From Candidatus Polarisedimenticolia bacterium (lineage in GTDB: Bacteria > Acidobacteriota > Polarisedimenticolia > Gp22-AA2 > AA152), in NCBI GenBank assembly GCA_036004685.1, contig DASYRE010000010.1, positions 1 to 64,000 on the forward strand: 64,000 nt of DNA, written 5' to 3'. Below, piece by piece: positions 35,793 to 45,101 of this stretch (position 1 is the stretch's first letter; every line of letters begins with the position of its first letter). The notes under the pieces were generated by a model. That model saw nothing but the letters and a program-made list of their open reading frames with translations. It was not told the DNA's origin and searched no databases. Position numbers and translations under genes: made by a program.

Positions 35793-36593
35793 ATGCATCG
35801 AGGCAGGTCATCGATTTTCAAGCTCGCTGCGGGAGTCCTGCTCATCGTGGGAAGCGGAAGCGCCGGCGCTCCGGCATTCGCCGTCGGCGACTTCATCGGA
35901 TTCGAGCCCCAGTACTGGAGCCAAAGGATGGAGGGGACGTGGCGGATCGACGGCGACCTGGTCGAGGGGACGAAGGTCGACCCGCATGAGGCGCTGGGTC
36001 TCGAGGAAACGGACAAGCTGGCGGCCGGGCGGATCTGGCTCCATTGGCTCAAGAAGAACTCCCTGATCTACACGACCTACGACAGCCGCCGGGAGGGGAA
36101 CAAGCTCCTGACTTCGCCAGTGATCTTCGACGACCAGGTCTTCCTGCCGGGAGAGCAGGTGAAGACCCGGCTCCAGACCGAGCTGAAGTCGCTGCTCTAC
36201 GGTTACGACTTCCTGAGCCTCCGTCTGATCAAGCTGGGATTCCGGATCGGAGCAAACCGGCTCGGCGTCGATGCGACGCTCGACTCCGCCACGACGCCCT
36301 CCCGCGCCTCGATCGACGAAAGCGTGACCTATCCCGTGGCCGGGCTGGGGGTGGCTTTCGAACCCATACCGATGCTCCGATTCCTTGGGGAAATCAACGG
36401 GATCGGCGGCCACTTCAGCGGCAACCAAGTGACTTTCTACGACGCGCGGATCCAGGCCGAGGTGTACTGGTCGCACTTCTTCGGCATCATCACCGGCTAC
36501 CGGCGGGTGCGGATCGACGTCGATCTGGAGGACTTCGGGGCCGCCGACGCGACGCAGAAGGGGCCGTACGCCGGGTTCGTGTTCCGATTCTGA
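35793..36593 (+). CDS. predicted outer-membrane beta-barrel protein
   Basis: The 266-residue product has a signal peptide (~1-32, cleavage near AFA-VG) and then alternating amphipathic strands ending in aromatic residues (YAGFVFRF at the C-terminus), typical of small outer-membrane barrels. ATG at 35793 has GGAGG at 35782-35786. A TATATT at 35769-35774 is too close to the ribosome site to be a confident promoter. Function unknown. It lies between tRNA-Leu (opposite strand) and carD. Confidence 0.6.
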   Translation: MHRGRSSIFKLAAGVLLIVGSGSAGAPAFAVGDFIGFEPQYWSQRMEGTWRIDGDLVEGTKVDPHEALGLEETDKLAAGRIWLHWLKKNSLIYTTYDSRREGNKLLTSPVIFDDQVFLPGEQVKTRLQTELKSLLYGYDFLSLRLIKLGFRIGANRLGVDATLDSATTPSRASIDESVTYPVAGLGVAFEPIPMLRFLGEINGIGGHFSGNQVTFYDARIQAEVYWSHFFGIITGYRRVRIDVDLEDFGAADATQKGPYAGFVFRF

Positions 36594-36594
36594 A

Positions 36595-36624
36595 TTGACA
36601 GGGAGGGTGCCGAAACGCTACAAT
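36595..36624 (+). promoter_or_regulatory. strong promoter of the carD gene
   Basis: A perfect -35 TTGACA (36595-36600), an 18-nt spacer, then TACAAT (36619-36624). The -35 starts immediately after the stop of the preceding gene. The carD GTG at 36679 is about 48 nt beyond the predicted start. The combination predicts high constitutive expression. Confidence 0.75.
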
Positions 36625-36678
36625 GGGCCCATTCTCCAACCTTGCTCAGACGTGAAGGGCGCGCCACTGGGAGGTTCC

Positions 36679-37185
36679 GTGGACTTCAAGATCGGGGACA
36701 AGGTCGTTTATCCGAACCACGGAATCGGCGTCATCGAAGCCATCCAGAAATCGCCCGCCAGCGAATCCAACGGCTCCTACTACTGTCTCCGGATTCTCGC
36801 CAACGACAGCACGGTCATGGTCCCCGCCGGCAACGCCACCCAAGTGGGACTCCGAAGGGTGATCGGCAAGAAAGAGATCGAGAAGGTCTTCGGAATCCTT
36901 CAGGATGGCGACATCCCGGTGTACAGCAACTGGAAGGGGCGCTTTCAGGAGAACTCCAACCGGATGCGGACCGGAGAGATTCTGGAGGTGGCGGCGGTTC
37001 TGAAGAACCTCAGCCTTCTGAGCCAGAACAAGAACCTGTCCTACCGGGAGCGGAGAATGCTCGACAAGGCCCGCTACCTGGTGATCAGCGAAATCGCCGA
37101 AGTGGAAAAAACCCCCGAGGCGCAGGTCGAGGAGCGGGTCGACAAGGCAGTGGCCAAATCGATTCGCAACGTCAAGGATCACTGA
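36679..37185 (+). CDS. carD: CarD-family transcription regulator
   Basis: CarD proteins bind the RNA polymerase beta subunit through a Tudor-like N-terminal domain and stabilise open complexes at promoters. The 168-residue product begins with FKIGDKVVYPNHGIGVIE, the diagnostic RNAP-interaction start, and has a helical C-terminal DNA-interacting domain (WKGRFQENSNRMRTGEI..., LSYRERRMLDKARYL). GTG at 36679 follows GGGAGG (36669-36674); the longer frame upstream contains the promoter and is not translated. It has its own strong promoter. Confidence 0.9.
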   Translation: MDFKIGDKVVYPNHGIGVIEAIQKSPASESNGSYYCLRILANDSTVMVPAGNATQVGLRRVIGKKEIEKVFGILQDGDIPVYSNWKGRFQENSNRMRTGEILEVAAVLKNLSLLSQNKNLSYRERRMLDKARYLVISEIAEVEKTPEAQVEERVDKAVAKSIRNVKDH

Positions 37186-37275
37186 GCCTCCGCCGCTCCG
37201 CTTCCGGCCTCTCTTCCTCCCTGAGATTCCACCGATGAGCTTTGAAGCGCGCCGCGGCGCGACCGGGCCGCCCCG

Positions 37276-39015
37276 ATGGACTTCCTGATCCTACGGGGCG
37301 TCGCCGGGGAGCTGGATCGCGTTCTTGCCGGCCGGACCCTCCGCGGGGCCGAGCGGGTGGGCGACCAGGAGTACGCGCTCCGCTTCGACCCGTCCGACGC
37401 CGACTGCCTTCTCTTCGGTCTCGCTCCTCCCCATCCCTTCTTGTTCCGGGCCGATCGGCGCCGCCGCTCGGAGATCCTGCCCCCGGATCCGTTCGTCCTT
37501 CTGGTCGGCCGGGAGCTGGAGGGGAAAAGGCTCGCGAGCATTCGCATGCCCGGTCTGGATCGCGTGGTCGAAATGGAGTGGGAGTCGCGCGCCGCAGGCT
37601 CCAGGATGCTGGTCGCCGAGCTCCTGGACAAGTCGGCGAACCTGCTTCTCCTTGACGCTTCGCGAAGAGTCCTCGCCTACGCGAAGGAGATCGCCAGCGC
37701 GTTCCGCGCCCCCTCGGTGGGCGAGCCGTACCGCGGCCCGAACCCCCGCCCGGGCTTCGCGGGAATGACGCTCGATCCGGAAAGAGCGCGGGAGTATCTC
37801 GATCGATTCGCGGAGCGGAGATCTCCGCGCCAGGCCGTGGCGGCGGTCGTCGGCGGATTCAGCCCCATGCTCGGAGCGGACCTGGCGCAGCGCCAGGAAG
37901 CCGCCGCCGATCCCGAAGGGACGCTCGCGGCGTTTCTCGCGGCGGCGCGCGACGGGCGCCTCGAGCCCACCCTCTACACGCCGGTCGAGCCCGCGACGAT
38001 CCTGAGCGATCCCCCGCGGGCCGGAGGCGCGATGCCGGTGCTCTCCTCCTTCCCGCTGCACCGGAAACCGCTGCCGGTCGAAACCTCCATCCCCGATCCC
38101 GAGGAGGCGGTCCGGTTGCAGGCTTTCCTGCAGAGAGACATCCGCCGCGAGCGGGAGCAGCGCGAAAGGCTCGCCTCGGCGCTGGCACGCGAGGCCGGCA
38201 GGCTGGAGCGTCTGGCGGAGAAGCTGGAAGGGGAGCTGGTTCAGGCGGGGCGGGAACAGGAGTTCCAGCGCTTCGGGGATCTCATCCTCGCCCATCCGCG
38301 AGCCAGCGTGACGGGCCGCTCGATCGTCGTTCCCGACTTGTACGATCCCGGGGGGCGCGAGATCGAGATTCCCGCCGATCCGGCGCTTACGCCGCGCGAG
38401 AACGCGGAGCGTCATTATGCCCGCGCCCGCAAGCTGCGCCGCGGCGCCGGGACGATCCGGGGCCGGCTCGAAGCGGTTCGGGAAGCGCGGCAGCGCGCGC
38501 GGGCCTGGCGCGAGCGCCTCGACTCGGCCGAGCGGATGGAAGCGATGGAGAGCCTGGAGGTCGATCTGCGGAGAGCGGGACTCCTTCCCGCGGCGAAACG
38601 CGCGCCCTCCGGGCGCCCGTCCAGCTCGCCGGAAGGCGATCCGGGGATCCGGAGGTTCCGCACCACCGAGGGCGTCCTCATCCTGGTCGGGAAGACCGCC
38701 GCCGACAATGATCGACTCACCTTCCAGGTCTCGTCTCCGCACGATTTCTGGCTGCACGCCGCCGAGGGTTCCGGGGCCCATGTCGTGGTCCGTAACCCGG
38801 CGAGGCTCAAGGAGCTGCCGCGCCCGCTCCTGATCTCCGCGGCCCGCATCGCCGCCTACTACAGCCGCTCGCGCGGACGCGGCAAAGTCGAGGTGCATTA
38901 CACCCTGCGCAAGCACGTGCGCAAGGGAAGAGGCTTTCCCGCGGGCCGGGTGACGCTGCGCAACCATCGGACGCTGGAAGTCGAGCCGGGCATTCCGGGA
39001 GAGAAGGAGGGCTAG
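37276..39015 (+). CDS. rqcH: NFACT-family protein (RqcH/Rqc2-like)
   Basis: The 579-residue protein has the NFACT-N domain (~1-200), a coiled-coil middle (~275-440) with charged heptads, and the NFACT-R domain (~465-560: TTEGVLILVGKTAADND, SSPHDFWLHAAEGSGAHVVVRN). Bacterial RqcH binds stalled 50S-peptidyl-tRNA complexes and adds C-terminal alanine tails that mark nascent chains for degradation; some members are called fibronectin-binding proteins. ATG at 37276 is 90 bp after carD. The stop overlaps the convergent DUF4097 stop by 4 bp. Confidence 0.82.
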   Translation: MDFLILRGVAGELDRVLAGRTLRGAERVGDQEYALRFDPSDADCLLFGLAPPHPFLFRADRRRRSEILPPDPFVLLVGRELEGKRLASIRMPGLDRVVEMEWESRAAGSRMLVAELLDKSANLLLLDASRRVLAYAKEIASAFRAPSVGEPYRGPNPRPGFAGMTLDPERAREYLDRFAERRSPRQAVAAVVGGFSPMLGADLAQRQEAAADPEGTLAAFLAAARDGRLEPTLYTPVEPATILSDPPRAGGAMPVLSSFPLHRKPLPVETSIPDPEEAVRLQAFLQRDIRREREQRERLASALAREAGRLERLAEKLEGELVQAGREQEFQRFGDLILAHPRASVTGRSIVVPDLYDPGGREIEIPADPALTPRENAERHYARARKLRRGAGTIRGRLEAVREARQRARAWRERLDSAERMEAMESLEVDLRRAGLLPAAKRAPSGRPSSSPEGDPGIRRFRTTEGVLILVGKTAADNDRLTFQVSSPHDFWLHAAEGSGAHVVVRNPARLKELPRPLLISAARIAAYYSRSRGRGKVEVHYTLRKHVRKGRGFPAGRVTLRNHRTLEVEPGIPGEKEG

Positions 39016-40223
39016 GGCTTCTCGGCTGGCGCGCCGCCCGCGATGCGGATCGTGCTGTGGGAAGTGAAGAGCTTGTAGCGGACCCGGCCGTCGCCCACCG
39101 TCGCCGCGAACCGGGACACTTCTTCCTCGGGAAGGCGCAGGGCGGCCAGGTCGCTCTGAATCTCACCCCCCTCCGAGGCGGCGTCGATGCGAAAGCCGGG
39201 GGACGGGCCCGAAAGATCGATCTCCTGATGGGTCGTCCGGACCTCCACGTCGGAGCCGGGGCGGTCGAGGCTGACGTCGGTGTGCTTTCCTTCGACCTCG
39301 ATTCTGCCGCGGACCCCGGCGAGACGCACGCTGGTCAGCTCGGCGTTCACCGTCACGGCCCCGGCCACGTCGGAGACTTCAAGGGGGTCGGCCTCGACGC
39401 GGGCCGTCACGGCGCCGCCAATCTTCCGGAGCGTGACGGAGCAATGGGGCGCCTCCACGTCGACGTTTCCCCCCGCCTCCTCCACGCGGACTTCGCCGTG
39501 ACGATCGCGGATCTTGACGCTGCCGCGCGCCCCCGTGACCGAGACGGCGCCGTGCGCCGAGTCGATCTCCACGTCCGAGCCGGCCTGGGAGACGGTCACG
39601 TCGTCGTGCTCGTCGGCGATCTTGAGCCTTCCTTTCACCGAGTCGGCGCGCACCTCGCCGTGACGATTCACGATCTCGCAGGCGCCGCCCAGATCCTCGA
39701 CGGTCACGTCGCCGTGCGCCGTCTGCACGAAGGTATCGCCGGCGATCCCCCGGAGCGTCACGTCGCCCTGGGTGGCGGTGACGCGGAGCCGGGATTGCGG
39801 CGGGGCCGTCACGGTGAAGCTGCTCCGCAGGCCGCCCGCCCGGCCGGCGCCACCTTCGGGGACCATGCGGACCATCAAGCCGTCCGCGCCGGCGTCGAGG
39901 CTCAGCCGGACGGAGCCGGCGATCTTCGCCGCCGCCTCGGCGCTCTCCGCGCGCAGCTCCTTGCGGACCTCGACGCGCACCTTGGGCTCGTTCCAGGTCC
40001 GCACCTCCACGTCGCCGCGCCCGGCGTCGATCGCGAGCAGAGCGCCCTCGCGCAGCGGCGCCTCCCGCGACTCGGAGAAGGTGTGCAGCGGACCGCGCAT
40101 GAAATCGAGCCCGTCGACCTCGATGCCGAGGGGAAGCCGGCCCTGCTTGATCTGCTGTCCGAGCTGGAGGCCGGCGCCGATCAGGAGGATGAGGACCAGC
40201 AGGGCGAAGTCGCGACGTCTCAT
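39012..40223 (-). CDS. DUF4097 beta-helix-like membrane-anchored protein
   Basis: The 403-residue protein starts with a single hydrophobic anchor (~5-24) and continues as repeated ~20-residue strands (GDVTVEDLGGACEIVNRHGEVRADSV style) that predict a right-handed beta-solenoid of the DUF4097/adhesin type. In other bacteria such proteins pair with PspC- or LiaI/LiaF-like membrane proteins in envelope-stress units. The ATG at 40223 overlaps the preceding small membrane gene (ATGA), supporting that pairing. The longer open frame upstream is not used because it runs through the neighbouring gene. Confidence 0.78.
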   Translation of the reverse strand: MRRRDFALLVLILLIGAGLQLGQQIKQGRLPLGIEVDGLDFMRGPLHTFSESREAPLREGALLAIDAGRGDVEVRTWNEPKVRVEVRKELRAESAEAAAKIAGSVRLSLDAGADGLMVRMVPEGGAGRAGGLRSSFTVTAPPQSRLRVTATQGDVTLRGIAGDTFVQTAHGDVTVEDLGGACEIVNRHGEVRADSVKGRLKIADEHDDVTVSQAGSDVEIDSAHGAVSVTGARGSVKIRDRHGEVRVEEAGGNVDVEAPHCSVTLRKIGGAVTARVEADPLEVSDVAGAVTVNAELTSVRLAGVRGRIEVEGKHTDVSLDRPGSDVEVRTTHQEIDLSGPSPGFRIDAASEGGEIQSDLAALRLPEEEVSRFAATVGDGRVRYKLFTSHSTIRIAGGAPAEKP

Positions 40224-40432
40224 CGAGGCGGCTCGGGCGGGAGCGTCGAGTGGGCGGAGAAATAGCGCATCAGGGCGTTGATCCCCATGACGATCAGGAT
40301 CACCGGCCAGAACTTCCAGAGGTTGCGCCAGATGTGCCACTCAGGACGGAGATTCCCGAGCAGGAGAACCAGGCCCAGCAACAGCACGAAAAGACCCCAA
40401 ATCAGCGACTCGCCGCGGTTCCGAACGGTCAT
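40220..40432 (-). CDS. small LiaI/LiaF-like two-helix membrane protein
   Basis: The 70-residue product has two hydrophobic segments (LIWGLFVLLLGLVLLLGNL and FWPVILIVMGINALM) separated by a Trp-rich turn (WHIWRNLWKFWP), matching the LiaI-LiaF-like/DUF5668 transmembrane region. ATG 40432 has GGGAGG. It is translationally coupled to the DUF4097 gene; together they probably sense or respond to cell-envelope stress. Confidence 0.7.
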   Translation of the reverse strand: MTVRNRGESLIWGLFVLLLGLVLLLGNLRPEWHIWRNLWKFWPVILIVMGINALMRYFSAHSTLPPEPPR

Positions 40433-40529
40433 GCTCAGCACCTCCCTTTCAACCGCGTAAACGGAATTGGGGACGAAAAGTTCACGCCTCGCTGCCCTCG
40501 GATGCGGCCGCGCGGAGATCCCGCGGCGG

Positions 40530-40559
40530 TTGACTGCCTCGGGGGCGCTAGTGTACATT
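40530..40559 (+). promoter_or_regulatory. promoter of the flippase/nrdR unit
   Basis: TTGACT (40530-40535), an 18-nt spacer, then TACATT (40554-40559). The ATG at 40681 is about 115 nt beyond the predicted start. Confidence 0.6.
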
Positions 40560-40680
40560 CCGGGGCGTTTTGGCTCCAGCATCTTCCCTTCTTCGTTCCG
40601 CGGATCCGGGCGCGCTCTCCCGGGCGGAACGCGCTGCACTGAGGACCGCACGGCCCTCGGCGCGAGGCACCGGGTCTCCG

Positions 40681-41703
40681 ATGAAGCGCCTGATCCGTGT
40701 GGGACTCAGCATAGTCCTTTCCCTGGTCCTCATCGCGATCTGCTTCCGCGGCACCGATCCGAAGGCGGTCTGGGCGGCCTTGCGCCAGGCGCGCCCGGGT
40801 TACCTGGCCGTCGCCGTCGCGCTGTCCCTTCTGACGTTCGCCGTCAGGGCGCTGCGGTGGCGCGTCCTTCTGGGCCACCTGCGGCGCGGCGTGCCGTTCG
40901 TCAGCTTGTTCAACTGCACCGTCATCGGCTTCATGGTCTCTTACGTCCTGCCCGGGCGGGTGGGGGAGCTGGCGCGCCCGGTTCTCCTCGCGGTCAAGGA
41001 GCGGATGAGCAAGGGGTCGGTGATCGCCACGGTGGCCCTCGCCCGGATGATGGATTTTCTGACCGTCCTGCTTTTCTTCTCCGTCTACCTGATCGGCTTT
41101 TCCTCCCGCCTCCCCGCGAGCGGTTCGGAATGGATGCACCAGTTCCGCTCCTGGGGCATCGTGGTCGGCGCGGCCATTCTCGCGGCGGTGATCGGACTGT
41201 ACGCCATCGTGCTGTTGCGCACCCACCTGTTCGATCGGCTGGAGGCGTGGACCCGCCCCGGCGGCTGGGCGCGCGGCGTGGTGGATTTCTTCCACGCCGT
41301 GGTCCGCGGCTTCGAGGTGCTCAAGGGGGGACGCGCCCTGGCGGGTTCGATGATTCTGACGCTGGTCACCTGGTGCATCATCGATTTGAGCATCCTGGCC
41401 GGGCTGAGAGCCTTCGGGATTCGGCTGGACTTTGCCGACGTGTTCCTGCTGATCGCCTTCCTGGCGGGCGGCATCGCCGTTCCGACGCCCGGAGGGCTGG
41501 GCGCCTACCAGGCGGCCGGCCTGTTCTGCCTGGTGACGTTCTTCGGGATCGGCCAGGATCTGGCGCTGGCCGCCATTTGGGCGCAGTGGGGCCTGGCCGT
41601 GATCCCGGTGTTGGCGCTGGGGGCGGTTCTGATCTGGAAGGAGGGCCTGACACTCGGGCAGGTGGGGAAGATGGTCCGAAAAGAAGAGTCGGTGGCGCGA
41701 TGA
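40681..41703 (+). CDS. lysylphosphatidylglycerol synthase TM / flippase-like membrane protein
   Basis: The 340-residue protein has about eight membrane helices and the hallmarks of the MprF-type flippase-like family (UPF0104): ALRWRVLL after helix 2, [13 protein letters not shown], and a helix-7/8 segment [14 protein letters not shown]. Members translocate lipids or modified lipids across the cytoplasmic membrane; the synthase domain of MprF is absent. ATG 41700 of nrdR overlaps its end, so the two genes share a transcript despite unrelated roles. Confidence 0.8.
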   Translation: MKRLIRVGLSIVLSLVLIAICFRGTDPKAVWAALRQARPGYLAVAVALSLLTFAVRALRWRVLLGHLRRGVPFVSLFNCTVIGFMVSYVLPGRVGELARPVLLAVKERMSKGSVIATVALARMMDFLTVLLFFSVYLIGFSSRLPASGSEWMHQFRSWGIVVGAAILAAVIGLYAIVLLRTHLFDRLEAWTRPGGWARGVVDFFHAVVRGFEVLKGGRALAGSMILTLVTWCIIDLSILAGLRAFGIRLDFADVFLLIAFLAGGIAVPTPGGLGAYQAAGLFCLVTFFGIGQDLALAAIWAQWGLAVIPVLALGAVLIWKEGLTLGQVGKMVRKEESVAR

Positions 41704-42158
41704 AGTGCCCGTTCTGCGGACATGCCGAAGACAAGGTGGTCGATTCCCGCGAAGGGAAGGAGGGGCGCGTGGTCCGCCGACGCCGGGAGTGCCTCTCCTG
41801 CGCCCGCCGCTTCACCACCTACGAGCGCGTCGACGAGATTCCCTACATGGTGGTGAAGAAAGACGGCCGGCGCGAACCTTTCGATCGGAACAAGCTCCTG
41901 ACCGGATTGGTGAAGGCTTGCGAGAAGCGGCCGGTTCCGATGAGCGTCCTGGAGAAGGTGGTGGATGAAATCGAGAACCTCCTCCAGGAAAGCCCCGAAA
42001 AGGAGCTTCCGGCCGCCGCCATCGGGGAGAGGCTCATGGGGCGGCTGCGGGACCTGGATCAGGTCGCCTACGTCCGGTTCGCCAGCGTCTACCGTCAGTT
42101 CGGCGATCTGAACGAGTTCATGGAGGAGCTGAAAACGCTCCTGGGACAAAGGAAATAG
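41700..42158 (+). CDS. nrdR: transcriptional repressor NrdR
   Basis: NrdR represses ribonucleotide reductase genes when dATP/ATP is bound. The 152-residue product has the zinc ribbon (Cys3, Cys6, Cys31, Cys34) followed by an ATP-cone (~49-139: [16 protein letters not shown]). Length and spacing match the family exactly. It overlaps the flippase gene by 4 bp. No NrdR-box palindrome or reductase gene is present in this window, so its targets lie elsewhere. Confidence 0.95.
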   Translation: MKCPFCGHAEDKVVDSREGKEGRVVRRRRECLSCARRFTTYERVDEIPYMVVKKDGRREPFDRNKLLTGLVKACEKRPVPMSVLEKVVDEIENLLQESPEKELPAAAIGERLMGRLRDLDQVAYVRFASVYRQFGDLNEFMEELKTLLGQRK

Positions 42159-42189
42159 CCCCCATCGCGTGCCGGCCGCCTCCGAAGTC

Positions 42190-42218
42190 TTGCATCCCTT
42201 CACCCCCATCATTATATT
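42190..42218 (+). promoter_or_regulatory. promoter candidate for hsp20-lon
   Basis: TTGCAT (42190-42195), a 17-nt spacer, then TATATT (42213-42218), 31 nt before the hsp20 ATG. The -10 is good and the -35 is half-matched. No CIRCE repeat or properly spaced sigma32 motif is visible. Confidence 0.45.
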
Positions 42219-42249
42219 AGGCGGCGAATCCGCCCGGGGGGTGCTCCCG

Positions 42250-42693
42250 ATGGAAACCTTTCGTCCGTTCTTCGAGCTGAACCGGATCCAGAACGAGATC
42301 AACCGTCTCTTCGAGCACCTCTCGGAGCTTCACGAGGGCAGCGACCCGGCCGCCTCGTGGACTCCGAACGTCGACATCTACGAGGGCGCGAACGACTTGG
42401 TGCTCAAGTTCGACCTGCCCGGAGTGGATCCGGGAAGCGTCCATCTTTCCGTCAACGGAAACAACCTGATCCTCCGGGGGAACAAGCCCCGGACGGAGCC
42501 GCGGCCCGGAGCGAAGTTCCACTGCCTGGAGCGGGGATTCGGCTCCTTCAAGCGGGTCGTCCGCCTGGGCACGCCCATCAACACGCACCAGGCCCTCACC
42601 GATTACCGCGATGGACTGCTCAAGATCACCTTCCCCAAGGTGCCGAACCGCCGCGGGGAGGAGGTCGCGATCCCCATCAAGGAGACCGCATGA
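42250..42693 (+). CDS. hsp20: small heat-shock protein, Hsp20/alpha-crystallin family
   Basis: The 147-residue protein contains an alpha-crystallin domain (~40-140): WTPNVDIYEGANDLVLKFDLPGV at the start and GLLKITFPK at the end, with the C-terminal I-x-I anchor (AIPIKE). Such proteins are ATP-independent holdases forming oligomers. ATG at 42250 follows a GGGGGTG site; the in-frame upstream codons overlap the promoter. Its stop overlaps the lon copy 2 start (ATGA), coupling holdase and protease synthesis. Confidence 0.88.
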   Translation: METFRPFFELNRIQNEINRLFEHLSELHEGSDPAASWTPNVDIYEGANDLVLKFDLPGVDPGSVHLSVNGNNLILRGNKPRTEPRPGAKFHCLERGFGSFKRVVRLGTPINTHQALTDYRDGLLKITFPKVPNRRGEEVAIPIKETA

Positions 42694-45101
42694 CGAGCTA
42701 CCGGGCCGATCTTCCGGAAGACCAGCTCAAGATCCCCAAGCACCTCCCGGTGCTTCCGCTGCGGGATCTCGTCGTCTACCCCTTCATCATCGTCCCCCTC
42801 TCGGTCAGCCGGGAGCGCTCGCTGAAGGCGGTGGATCTGGCGCTGGCGGAGAACCGGATGATCCTCCTGCTGACCCAGAAGGACAGCAACGTGGAGGAGC
42901 CGGCGGAGACCGACCTCTACCCGATCGGCACCGTGGCGGTCATCATGCGCATGCTGAAGCTCCCCGACGGCCGGGTCCGGGTCCTGGTGCAAGGCGTCAG
43001 CCGGGCGAAGGTGGAGGAGTTCGAGACCGGCCTGCCCTATCTCCGATCGCGCATCACGCGCATCGCGGAGCCGGGGGTGAGCGGCCCCTCGCTGGAGCAG
43101 GAGGCGCTCATGCGCAACGTGAAGAAGTGCCTGGAGAAGAGCGCCTCCCTGGGAAAGTCGATCTCCTCCGAGGTGATGGTGATCGCCTCGAACCTGGAGG
43201 ACCCCGGCCGCCTCGCCGATCTCACCGCCTCGAACCTGGAGCTCAAGGTCGAAGACGCCCAGATGATTCTCCGGATCGTCGAGCCCCTCCAAAGGCTGAG
43301 GAAGGTGAACGAGTTCCTCGGCAAGGAGATCGAGCTGCTGACGATGCAGCAGGAGATCAACACCCACGCCCGCGAGGAGATCGACAAGTCCCAGCGCGAA
43401 TACTTCCTGCGCCAGCAACTCAAAGCGATCCAGACCGAGCTCGGCGAGGGGAACGAGCTGGCGGAGGAGGTGGAGCAGTACCGGGAGAAGGCCGAGAAAG
43501 CCGGCATGCCCAAGGCGGTCCTCGAAGAGGTGGAGCGCCAGATCAAGAAGCTGGAGAGGATGCATCCCGATTCCGCCGAGACCGCGACGGTGCGGAACTA
43601 TCTCGACTGGATGGTCTCGCTGCCGTGGTCGGCGCAGAGCAAGGACAACCTGGACCTGACCAAGGCCCGGGCAATCCTCGACGAGGATCATTACGGCCTG
43701 GAGCCGATCAAGGAGCGCATCCTCGAGTACCTCTCGGTCCGCAAGCTGAAGAAGAAGATGAAGGGGCCGATCCTCTGCTTCGTCGGGCCGCCGGGAGTCG
43801 GCAAGACGTCGCTGGGCCGCAGCATCGCCCGGGCCCTGGGAAGGAAGTTCGTGCGCATCTCCCTGGGAGGAGTGCGCGACGAAGCGGAGATCCGGGGCCA
43901 CCGGCGCACCTACGTCGGGGCGATGCCGGGGAAGATCATCCAGAGCCTGCACCAGGCCGGGACGGCCAACCCGATCCTGATGATGGACGAGGTCGACAAG
44001 ATCGGGGCCGACTACCGCGGCGATCCTTCGTCGGCGCTGCTCGAGGTCCTCGATCCCGAGCAGAACGTCAGCTTTCGCGACCACTACCTGAACGTTCCCT
44101 ACGACCTCAGCAACGTGATGTTCATAACCACGGCGAACCTGCTCGATCCGATCCACCCCGCGTTCCGGGACCGCATGGAGGTGATCCATCTCTCCGGCTA
44201 CACGGAGGAGGAAAAGCAGCACATCGCCCGGCGCCACCTGATCCCGAAGCAGATCGAGGAGAACGGCTTGCTCCCCGAGCAGATCGCCTTCAGCGATTCG
44301 TCGCTGCGGGGGATCATCTCGGGCTACACGCGGGAGGCGGGACTGAGGAACCTGGAGCGCGAGATCGCCAAGGTCTGCCGCAAGGTGGCCCGCCAAGTCG
44401 CGGAAGGGAAGAGCGCCGCCACCCGGATCAATCCTTCCGCCCTGTCGACCTATCTGGGCGTGTCGAAGGTGACGCCGGAGGCGGCCTTGAAGGTGAATCA
44501 AGTGGGGGTCGCCACCGGACTGGCCTGGACCGCCACGGGAGGGGACATCCTTTTCGTCGAAGCGACCACGATGACGGGGAAGGGGAAGCTCATCCTGACC
44601 GGACAGCTCGGAGACGTGATGCGGGAATCGGCCCAGGCGGCCCTTTCCTACGCCCGCTCGCGGGCCCGCGAGTTCGGCATCGCGGACGATTACTTCGCCA
44701 CGCACGACGTCCACGTCCACGTCCCGGAGGGAGCGATCCCCAAGGACGGACCTTCGGCCGGGATCACGATGGCGACCGCCATGCTCTCCGCGTTCATCGA
44801 TCAGCCCGTCAACCGGATGGTGGCCATGACCGGGGAGATCACCCTGCGCGGCAACGTCCTGCCGATCGGAGGGCTCAAGGAGAAGATTCTGGCGGCGCGC
44901 CGGGCGAAGATTCCGGCGATCATCGTCCCCGAGGGAAACCGGAAGCACCTGGAAGAGATTCCGCGCGACGTCCGCAAGGGCCTGGCGCTCTACTTCGTTT
45001 CCGACGTCAAGGAAGTCTTCCCCCTGGCGCTCGAGCCGCCGACCGATCGACGGGATGCCCGGCGCGATCGCCCGGATCCAGGCCGGTACGCGGCCGTCTG
45101 A
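42690..45101 (+). CDS. lon: ATP-dependent Lon protease (LonA), copy 2
   Basis: The 803-residue protein has the LON N-domain (~20-215), a Walker A motif GPPGVGKT at 366-373, Walker B MMDEVDK, and the protease domain with catalytic Ser689 (DGPSAG) and Lys732 (second Lys of GGLKEK). It lacks the basic tail of copy 1 and is closer to the standard LonA length. ATG 42690 overlaps the hsp20 stop. The two Lon copies are clearly paralogues; pairing with Hsp20 suggests copy 2 serves heat or folding stress. Confidence 0.95.
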   Translation: MTSYRADLPEDQLKIPKHLPVLPLRDLVVYPFIIVPLSVSRERSLKAVDLALAENRMILLLTQKDSNVEEPAETDLYPIGTVAVIMRMLKLPDGRVRVLVQGVSRAKVEEFETGLPYLRSRITRIAEPGVSGPSLEQEALMRNVKKCLEKSASLGKSISSEVMVIASNLEDPGRLADLTASNLELKVEDAQMILRIVEPLQRLRKVNEFLGKEIELLTMQQEINTHAREEIDKSQREYFLRQQLKAIQTELGEGNELAEEVEQYREKAEKAGMPKAVLEEVERQIKKLERMHPDSAETATVRNYLDWMVSLPWSAQSKDNLDLTKARAILDEDHYGLEPIKERILEYLSVRKLKKKMKGPILCFVGPPGVGKTSLGRSIARALGRKFVRISLGGVRDEAEIRGHRRTYVGAMPGKIIQSLHQAGTANPILMMDEVDKIGADYRGDPSSALLEVLDPEQNVSFRDHYLNVPYDLSNVMFITTANLLDPIHPAFRDRMEVIHLSGYTEEEKQHIARRHLIPKQIEENGLLPEQIAFSDSSLRGIISGYTREAGLRNLEREIAKVCRKVARQVAEGKSAATRINPSALSTYLGVSKVTPEAALKVNQVGVATGLAWTATGGDILFVEATTMTGKGKLILTGQLGDVMRESAQAALSYARSRAREFGIADDYFATHDVHVHVPEGAIPKDGPSAGITMATAMLSAFIDQPVNRMVAMTGEITLRGNVLPIGGLKEKILAARRAKIPAIIVPEGNRKHLEEIPRDVRKGLALYFVSDVKEVFPLALEPPTDRRDARRDRPDPGRYAAV

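Noticed and set aside
41640-42158. NrdR-box operators near nrdR
   Set aside because: No ACACTATAT-type palindrome was found and there is no ribonucleotide reductase gene in the window.
42189-42212. Sigma32-type heat-shock promoter (CTTGcat ... CCCCATca) before hsp20
   Set aside because: The spacing between the two blocks is about 8 nt, shorter than the usual 11-15, and the -10 match is incomplete; the sigma70-like pair at 42190-42218 fits better.
44990-45060. TPP riboswitch upstream of thiL
   Set aside because: The upstream DNA is lon coding sequence and shows no THI-box motif.
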